From contig OY776131.1 in NCBI GenBank assembly GCA_963675135.1, positions 33,255,381 to 33,319,380 of the forward strand: a DNA stretch of 64,000 nucleotides, written 5' to 3'. Made by a program: the position numbers and the translations under genes. Source of the stretch: Galeopsis tetrahit. Lineage: Eukaryota; Streptophyta; Magnoliopsida; Lamiales; Lamiaceae. Below are positions 57,260 through 64,000 of this stretch, piece by piece; position 1 is the first letter of the stretch, and each line of letters opens with the position of its first letter. The notes under the pieces are model-generated. The model did not search any database and was not told where the DNA came from. It worked only from the letters and a program-made list of their open reading frames with translations.

Positions 57260-60200
57260 ATGAACATTGAGCTTTATCCGGGAAAAGAAGGATTCACAAC
57301 CAGGATCGGTACTCACATGAATCCCGAACTTCAAGAAAGGATGATACTCACCCTTCAGGAGAATGCAGATATCTTCGCTTTCACCTCGACAGACATGACG
57401 GGTATCCCTCCAGAGATAGCGATGCACCACCTTAATGTAGACCCCAGAGCTAAGCCAGTAAAGCAAAAATTAAGGAACTTTGGTAAGGAGAAAAACCTCA
57501 TTGTGAAAGAGGAAATTGATAAGCTGTTGAGTGCAGGGCATGTGAAGAGGGTGCAGTTCCCTGAGTGGCTTTCGAATGTGGTGCTGGTGTCTAAAGGGGC
57601 CGGCAAATGGGGAATGTGTATTGACTTCAGAGATCTGAATAAAGCATGCCCCAAGGATCATTATCCCTTGCCTAGAATTGATCAATTGGTAGATGCTACA
57701 TCTGGATTCGAATTGCTTAGCATGATGGACGCATATCAAGGGTACCATCAAATCCAGTTGAACCCTCTTGATATACCGAAGGTCTGTTTTATTGCGACAT
57801 GTGGTACTTTCGGTTATGTACGTATGCCTTTTGGACTAATAAATGCAGGAGCCACCTACCAAAGAATGGTAGACTCGGTGTTCCGAGGATAGATTGGTAG
57901 GAACATGGAGATCTACGTGGACGATATGCTAGCCAAGAGTGTCAAAGCAGAGGAACATATTAACGACCTGAAGGAGATATTTCAGGTAATTAGAGAAAAT
58001 GGTATTAAATTAAATCCAGCTAAATGTTCTTTTGGAGTAGGGTCAGGAAAATTCCTGGGATATATGGTGACTCAGAGGGGGATAGAAGTTAACCCTGCTA
58101 AAGTGAAGGCGGTTCTCGACATGCAACCTCCTCGAAATCTGAAGGAATTGCAGACCATGAACGGCAGAATTGCAGCTCTTAGTAGATTCATAGCAAGGTC
58201 AGCAAGAGCCACCACTTTTTTAGAACGTTAAGAGAGGGGTCAAGGTTTGAATGGGACGAGCAATGTCAAAAAGCTTTCGAAGAACTTAAGCTCCATCTTG
58301 AACAGCTTCCGAAGCTGACGAAGCCCTCGCAGGGAGATATATTACTCTTATACCTCTCAGTAGGGGAACATTCCTTGAGCACAACCCTGATGAAAGAGGA
58401 AGGCTCGCACAACATCCCATATACTAAGCAAGGTCATTCAAGGGGCAGAGATCAGATATTCAGAGGTGGAGAAAGCAGCCCTGGCGGTGGTAGTGACGGC
58501 CAGGCGATTACGCCCCTATTTCTTGTCTTATAAAGTTATGGTGCAGACTAATTTCCCTTTAAAGCAAACACTAGGGAAGGTAGACTTGTCGGGAAGAATG
58601 GTTAGATGGGCAGTGGAATTATAGGAATATGATATTGATTACGAACCAAGGAAGGCCATTAAGGCCCAAGCTTTAGCAGACTTTATTCAAGAGTCCACCA
58701 GGGCGGAGGAGGTGCAAGGCTGGAAAGTGTATGTTGATGGCTCAGCATCTGCATTAGGATGTGGAGCAGGGATAGTGTTGGTTGATCCTGAAGGCCAAGA
58801 AGTACAGGTTGCCGTCAAGTTCCGGTTCTCAACCTCAAATAATGGCGCAGAATATGAGGCCCTGATTAGAGGGGCCAACATGGCAGCAAAGTTGGGGGCA
58901 CAAAAAGTCACCCTATATTCTGACTCACAGCTGGTAGTACAACAGGTTATGGGGGAGTACCTCGCCAAAGACGAAAGGATGATCGCTTATCTAGAACAGG
59001 TAAAGAAGTTAAAGAATAAATTCCACACTTTTGAAGTGGTACAGGTACCAAGAGAAGAGAACGTAAAAGCGGATGGGCTGTCTAAACTAGCCAGTTCCAC
59101 TGAGTTCAAGGGACATGGAAAGATAACCCTGCTAGTGGCAGACCGATTAGCTACTGAAACCTTGGTCGGAGAGATAACAACAGGAGACGACTGGAGAAAA
59201 GAGATATGGGAAGAGCTGAATAAGGAGCAGGTAACCCCGATGTCCTGGGAAGCCAAAGCTTGGAGGAGGAAATATTGTATCCTAGGGGACCAGTTATACA
59301 AGAGATCATTTACCCAACCCTACTTGAAATGCCTCTCGAAAAGAGAGGCAGAGTTAGTAATTAAGGATATCCATGAAGGTTGTGCAGCTAGCCACGAAGG
59401 TTATAAGACTATGGTGAAGAATGTGTTTAGAGCAGGTTTCTATTGGCCTAGTATAATCAGAGATGCTAGGGAATTTGTGAAGAAATGTGAGAAATGCCAG
59501 AAGAATGGACCTTTAATACGAGTACCTGCCGAGGAGATGGGTGCCATGCATTCACCCTGCCCCTTCGCCAAATGGGGGATAGATCTAGTAGGGCCCTTCC
59601 CCTTAGCACCTAGAGGAAGGAAATTCTTGATCGTGGCCGTGGACTACTTCAGCAAGTGGGTAGAGGCCGAGCCCCTGGTCAAGATAGAGGAAGATAATGT
59701 GATTCTTTTTTTAGCCAGACACATTTGTTGCAGGTTTGGAGTGCCGAGAATCCTGGTTTCCGATAATGGAACACAATTCAATGGAGAGAAAGTGAGGAAA
59801 TGGTGCGAAAGATGGAATATTGTACAAAGATTCACTTCGGTGGCCCACCCACAAGCCAATGGACAAGTGGAAGTCACAAACATAATTCTAGTGGACGGTA
59901 TCCGAACACGACTGCAAAAGATAGGAGGAGGATGGGTAAAGGAGCTAGACAACGTCCTCTGGTCCTATAGGACCAGTCCCAGGACAGCTACAGGGGAGTC
60001 TCCCTTCTATTTGGTGTATGGAGCAGCAGCAGTGATACCTCCCGAGGCCAGGTTAGGATCGCATCGACTCACCTACTTTGAAGAGAGGAGGAACGAAGAG
60101 CTAATGAGGGAGGCCTTAGACCTGGTAGAGGAAGAAAGAGAGATGGCAAGGCTGAAAGCAGAAAGATACAAAAGCATGATCAAGACAGCATATGATCGCA

Positions 60201-60409
60201 GAGTGATTCCCCGTTCCTTTAAAGCTGGAGATTTAGTCCTTCGGAGGGCGGACGCCTTGAAAAATACTGGAAAGATGGAAGCTAATTGGGAAGGTCCATA
60301 CAAGGTGGTACAGGTGCTAAAAGGCGGAGCATACAAACTCCAGGATATGATGGGGAAAGAAATACTGCGACCATGGAACGTGTGCCACTTGAAGAGGTTT
60401 TATGTTTGA
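57260..60409 (+). pseudogene. Pol of G2: RT, two RNase H domains and integrase
   Basis: RT has CIDFRDLNKACPKDHYPLPR, TFGYVRMPFGLINAGATYQR and IYVDDMLAKS (YVDD). A TAG at 57890-57892 interrupts it, where the family normally has Gln. One T is missing from a T run near 58215 and the frame returns near 58440; a TAG lies at 58622. The second, archaeal-type RNase H (about 58720-59090) has YVDGSA, NNGAEYEALI, LYSDSQLVV and VKADGLSKLA, keeping all acidic residues. Integrase (59230-60409) has the HHCC zinc site (IHEGCAASHEG, CEKCQ) and the D, D, E triad (GIDLVGP, SDNGTQF, NGQVEVTN). From 58712 to 60409 the frame is open for 565 codons. Confidence 0.9.
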
Positions 60410-60814
60410 GGAAGGTGTTATTCCCTTATCATCTTTCCCTTTATGAACAATTTTAAATGTTTGTTTCTTACTCGAATAATTGTACACATTGCTTCATCGA
60501 CACTCTTTTTCCCTCTACGTGGGTTTTCCTTTAGGGTTTTACTACGGTGAGGTTTTTAATGAGGCCGGCATAGGTTTCCCTTATTTGCCTATGTTGATGA
60601 ACACTTTTGATCAATGGAGCGTCGTTTTTTGAAAAATTTATGTGATTTTCCTTAATACATGTTAATGTGATGATGAGATGATTACTATATGCCGATTTTA
60701 TGATGAGATGTTTATCATACATTAAATATTGTGGTGAAATGATCGCTATATTTCCATATGATGTTGAGATAACGAATGTGTTTTGAGGGCTAAAACATAA
60801 GATAATAGAGACAT
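60410..60814 (+). other. G2 spacer after integrase
   Basis: About 400 bp, AT-rich, with no gene. Confidence 0.5.
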
Positions 60815-60995
60815 TGCGAGGTTTACCTCACCCTGCGAGATTTATCTCGCCCCCTGCGAGGTTTACCTCACCCTGCGAGATTTATCTCACCCCCTGCGAG
60901 GTTTACCTCACCCTGCGAGATTTATCTCACCCCCTGCGAGGTTTACCTCACCCTATGAGATTTATCTCACCCCCAGCGAGGTTTACCTCACCCTG
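60815..60995. repeat. Hairpin minisatellite in G2, 40-bp unit, about 4.5 copies
   Basis: Each 40-bp unit is a dimer of 20-bp monomers: one has GCGAGGTTTACCTCACCC, the other GCGAGATTTATCTCACCCC. Each monomer contains a perfect 5-bp inverted repeat around TT (GAGGT-TT-ACCTC or GAGAT-TT-ATCTC). A perfect 22-bp palindrome with half-site ATGAGGTTTAT follows at 61004-61025. Tat-lineage elements are known for tandem repeats in this 3' region. Confidence 0.9.
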
Positions 60996-61640
60996 AAAAA
61001 ATTATGAGGTTTATATAAACCTCATCGGATGAGACAACAAGATTTACACCAACATACAAAGATTCGAGAGGGAAATGCCTAAGGTTATGCGACTAAAGAT
61101 CTTCATCCACGATAACCTCTAAAGCTAGGGGGAGTAGGAGATATGGAGTAGGAGATCCAGAATAAAAGCTAAAAATCAAATCCCACAAGATGGGCCGAGA
61201 GGAGATCTTGTGAGCATCATCGAATCATCAAGTAAGTACAGAAGCATAAACCCCCTATTTTCATCTAAAATTTCTCTACAAGCTTTAGAGCCCATACGTG
61301 TCAAGAAGATACTAGAAACATGTTATGAAGCATAGTTAAGAAAGTTGGACAGACAATGCATGATATGTCTAATAGCTAAGATATAATACACGGCATGCTA
61401 ATAAAGAAAAAGCAACACATATGTATGCACACAATAAGATAATGTGCAGGTACGATAAGCAGAAGTAAGATAGAGTGCCAAAAGAGAAAATATCCAAGAC
61501 CAAAGGCACCATGCCCTGGCCCTCCACAAAAAAACACAGGAGTGTGGAGTCTCCTGAAAATATCAAAAGAGACCTTGAAGGCCCCAACAAAAGTAAAAGT
61601 GTTTTAAGTACCAGAATGTTATGAAAGAAAGTAAATAGAG
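60996..61640. other. G2 spacer behind the antisense gene
   Basis: No gene; it would be the 3' flank of the antisense gene. Confidence 0.5.
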
Positions 61641-62414
61641 TTACGAAGAGAGGGGAATTTCACCCTTCCCCTCAAAGCCTTCCCCTGCCTCATCAACCTG
61701 TCCACTGGAGTCGCCCCCCTCTTCCTTCTCCTCCAGAGCATCGGCCATCACGGTTGCCACGGGATCAGGGTTGGCCACATGAATTGGGAATGTTAAATCC
61801 TTCGCCGGTACCAGATCATCCAACTTTAGAGTAGTCTCCTTCAACTCTGAGACAGCCTTCCTCATCCCAGGCAGCCACCAAGGAGTGTTGTCCTCTTTAG
61901 GGTCTCCGGGGAACTTAGGGAGAGTGGCCAACTCGTCCAGACGAAGGGCGCGAGTGTAATGGCCATCAAATCCTGGGTCGGAATGCTCAGCCACAGCATT
62001 GGAAAACCCATGATCAATAAAATGGGGAATATATACGCCCATTGCCCCTAGGAAGCTGGTACTCTTAAGAAAAGCTTCCAACCATTCTCGATGCAAGGTA
62101 CCCAGAAACTTCTGCCCCGCCGCAGAGATAAAGAGAGAATCGATACACAGCTTCATCCCGGCCAGAGGAAGATCAATCTCTAAGCGCTGAATCCCCCTAT
62201 CTTTCTCTACAAGTTGAGTTTTAAGTGAAGAGACCTCCTCCAAAAGCTTCGTCCTTTCAGCCTGAACCGCCTTCCGCTCCTGGTTGGCTTCCCGTAGCTC
62301 CGCCTCAAGTATTTCTTTCTTTACTTTCTCCAGTTCCACTTGGCTCTGGAGATCCTCTTGAAGCTGAAGGGATTGGAGGGCCCGTTCGGATACGTGGGAA
62401 TACAGGAGGCCAAA

Positions 62415-62499
62415 CTACACAAGGAATAATATAAAGAAGTAAGATATTTGTGTTATTTCTCATTAGCCATAAAGAATAACATCTATATTAGGAGTTTAC
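62415..62499 (-). other. Intron 2 of the antisense gene
   Basis: Donor CAG|GTAAAC and acceptor TTGTGTAG|TTT after a T-rich tract. Without splicing the frame stops within a few codons (SQVNS). Confidence 0.75.
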
Positions 62500-62891
62500 C
62501 TGAGAGAAACTGTGAGCTGCATGCACGATCCGCTCTTCTGAGGATAAGGCATTGAGGGCCTTCGTGGCAGGAGTAGGAGTGTGACGATCTATAAAGGCTG
62601 TAAATTGATCAACATTGATGTCGCCAGGGATATCCAGAGTAACATTGGCTGAAGAAGGCAAGGAGGACTTAGTTTTGGATTTCTTCTTCTTGGAAGCATC
62701 AGAGGCAGGGGGCATGGAGGAAAGCATGGCTTTCTCAGTGGAAGATCAAGTACGCTTGGCAACCGACCCGGTGGAGGGTTTCACCGGGGAGGGAGGAATA
62801 GGAGCTTTCATAGAGCTTTCGGGAGCCGGAGATTTGGCTACCATGGAAAGAGGAGCAGCATCGCGAGAAATCTGGGTTAACCAACTCATAG

Positions 62892-62976
62892 CTGCAAAGA
62901 AAAAACATAAAGGATATTAACAACTATAGCAGTGTCAATCTCGAGGACGATGACAAGAGAAAAGAAATGATATTAC
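62892..62976 (-). other. Intron 1 of the antisense gene
   Basis: Donor GATG|GTAATA and acceptor TTTTTTCTTTGCAG|C. Removal joins GAT G to CT ATG AGT in frame. Confidence 0.75.
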
Positions 62977-63601
62977 CATCATCTGGACCTAGAGGGTAAT
63001 CAGTGCGGCCGAAACCGAAATGGGATAAGGCCCTAGGGTTCTTACATATGCCCATCACATCAAAATACCCGTGGGCAAGCACGTTATCATTCAAATGATT
63101 CATTACATCCAAATTAAGAGAGGAACAAACAGAGAGAGGAGGATGAGGCACCCTAGGGTTCTCGTAAATCCATTTTTCATGAGGAAACTCCCAAGGAGAA
63201 GGATTGGTAACAAAGAAGTAGTAATCCTTCCAGTCCTGGACCCCTTCATGGAGCTTCTCCATGAACTTCCCAGTCCTGGAAGGACGACCGCAGGTATAGA
63301 AAAACCCGTCCGCAAATTTGCACATATATTGAGTTAGGAAAAGTTGGGCCGAGGGCTCGCCACCATTCCCCTTGACCAAGATATAGAAACCCAACATTGC
63401 GTGAATGGCGTTTGGGGTAAATTGATTGAGGGGTATGCGAAGATAAGTGGAAATTTCGGAAAGGTATGGGTTGACCGGGAAGCGGAGGCCTGCCTTCAGT
63501 TGGGCCTCCCAAAAGGCTAGAGTGTTGGGACCAGGAAAGTTGGGGCGTTCTTTTCGATGAGCAGCCCTAACTGTGTAATCTGCTGGGAAAATCCCCGAAC
63601 T

Positions 63602-63720
63602 AATTTTTTTTTTAAATTGTTATTAATTTCACACATTTCATTATTTGATCTTGTACTTTTATGACTATCAAAGATACACATTTTGGTTATTAGTCTTGCA
63701 CTTTTATAATCTATATAAAC
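63602..63720. other. AT-rich spacer
   Basis: Nothing recognised. Confidence 0.4.
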
Positions 63721-63866
63721 GAGTGTTAAAATATTTATTAGGTGCGAAAATAAAAAAAGCAGGTGATAAAATTAAATTCAAAATTTGATGTAACGAGTGT
63801 TAACATATTTATTAGGTGCGAAAATAAAAAAAACAGGTGATAAAATTAAATTCAAAATTTGATGTA
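63721..63866. repeat. Two tandem copies of a 68-75-bp unit
   Basis: The unit beginning gagtgttaa and containing tatttattaggtgcgaaaa and caggtgataaaattaaattc occurs at about 63721 and 63789 with few mismatches. Confidence 0.85.
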
Positions 63867-63867
63867 G

Positions 63868-63932
63868 GTGAGATTCGAACACGTGACATTGTGGTAAAAA
63901 GTTTAAGGAGCGACCACTAGGCTATAACATTT
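63868..63932 (-). mobile_element. tRNA-like SINE module near the window end
   Basis: Box A TAGCCTAGTGG (63924-63914) and box B GTTCGAATCTC (63880-63870) on the minus strand, about 33 bp apart. The tail is not clear; the duplicated unit lies just downstream on the minus strand. Confidence 0.7.
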
Positions 63933-64000
63933 AGAATTTAAATATGCGCGCAATATTATATGTATGCGCATGTGACCGGCTACAAGTGGACTCAAGTACA

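Larger units (their letters stand above)
61641..63600 (-). pseudogene. Antisense extra gene of G2: three exons, two introns, 5' end missing
   Basis: Exon 1 (63600-62977) encodes FPADYTVRAAHRKERPN, then a domain (IPLNQFTPNAIHAMLGFYIL, EWKDYYFFVT-like) resembling the putative gypsy-type transposon family (Transposase_28, recalled). Intron 1 (62976-62892, 85 bp) has GTAATA...TTTGCAG. Exon 2 (62891-62500) reads AMSWLTQISRDAAPLSMV to AAHSFSQ, basic and Ser/Pro-rich. Intron 2 (62499-62415, 85 bp) has GTAAAC...GTGTAG. Exon 3 (62414-61641) begins FGLLYSHVSERALQSLQ, continues into a coiled coil (ELEKVKKEILEAELREANQE) and ends in an acidic tail. Intron phases 1 and 0 keep one frame. The only interruption is TGA at 62746-62748 (probably from CGA). 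The start codon lies in the lost part; G1 shows it. Confidence 0.8.
54299..63601 (+). mobile_element. G2: Tat-type Gypsy retrotransposon lacking its 3' LTR
   Basis: Plus-strand order: 5' LTR, primer site, gag, protease, RT, RNase H, a second RNase H, integrase, a hairpin minisatellite and an antisense gene. The additional RNase H before integrase and the antisense ORF behind it point to the Tat lineage; Grande, which carries antisense gene23, is a precedent. Homology with G1 ends at about 63601, in exon 1 of the antisense gene, where AT-rich unrelated DNA begins, so the 3' LTR and about 0.7-1 kb of interior are missing. Confidence 0.85.

Noticed and set aside
60815..60995. Regular direct repeats that look like a CRISPR array
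   Set aside because: Repeats abut with no variable spacers, and the context is a plant retrotransposon; it is a minisatellite.

Overview
The window is nuclear DNA of a flowering plant, probably a eudicot. The evidence is dense LTR retrotransposons primed by initiator-Met tRNA, Stowaway MITEs, tRNA-derived SINEs, a CACTA end, and a rearranged piece of plant mitochondrial DNA (nad4, rrn26, nad2) whose RNA-edited codons are still in the genomic form. I see no intact host gene. The only host coding sequence I recognise is the first 40 codons of what looks like an AUX1/LAX auxin-influx carrier, cut off by a tandem repeat (49222-49341).

Layout. 1-2091 (-): an open, edge-truncated Copia gag-pol ORF with its primer site at 2324-2335. 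2470-5118 (-): a decayed Copia pol carrying a SINE insertion with a 14-bp target duplication. 6248-12583 (-): the 3' part of a SIRE/Maximus-like Copia element (element 1), comprising a 1.6-kb LTR, a polypurine tract and a very long third ORF cut at 12584. 12584-25480 (-): element 2, a nearly complete SIRE-like element with gag, pol and third ORF and a clipped 5' LTR. 25481-30341 (-): element 3, a sister copy with intact gag, pol cut in the integrase, and a complete 5' LTR. 30342-32241: the 3' end of a Tat-type Gypsy element (G1) with a 3' LTR on + and a gene on the opposite strand. 32242-41950 (-): element 4, another SIRE-like copy whose 3' LTR is broken by G1. 42385-47598: the mitochondrial insertion, sitting inside an AT-rich minisatellite. 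47599-54298: small DNA elements, namely a CACTA end, the LAX fragment, a 2.9-kb inverted-repeat element with a GC-rich core and two Stowaway MITEs. 54299-63601: a second Tat-type Gypsy element (G2) with LTR, primer site, gag-pol, a hairpin minisatellite and a spliced antisense gene; its 3' LTR is missing. 63602-64000: a tandem duplication and another tRNA-like SINE module.

How the parts relate. Most coding sequence is retrotransposon protein: capsid (gag), protease, integrase, reverse transcriptase and RNase H, plus extra genes. Elements 1, 2 and 4 carry a third ORF after RNase H with a plant-transposon-protein-like domain and coiled coils. The Gypsy elements carry an unrelated extra gene in antisense between integrase and the 3' LTR. 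In G2 this antisense gene has two 85-bp GT-AG introns that keep one reading frame across three exons. That is the most interesting system in the window, because introns on the strand opposite to the genomic RNA can survive reverse transcription. The region is layered: G1 sits in an LTR of element 4, element 3 sits in the antisense gene of G1, and element 2 abuts both element 1 and element 3 through a clipped LTR.
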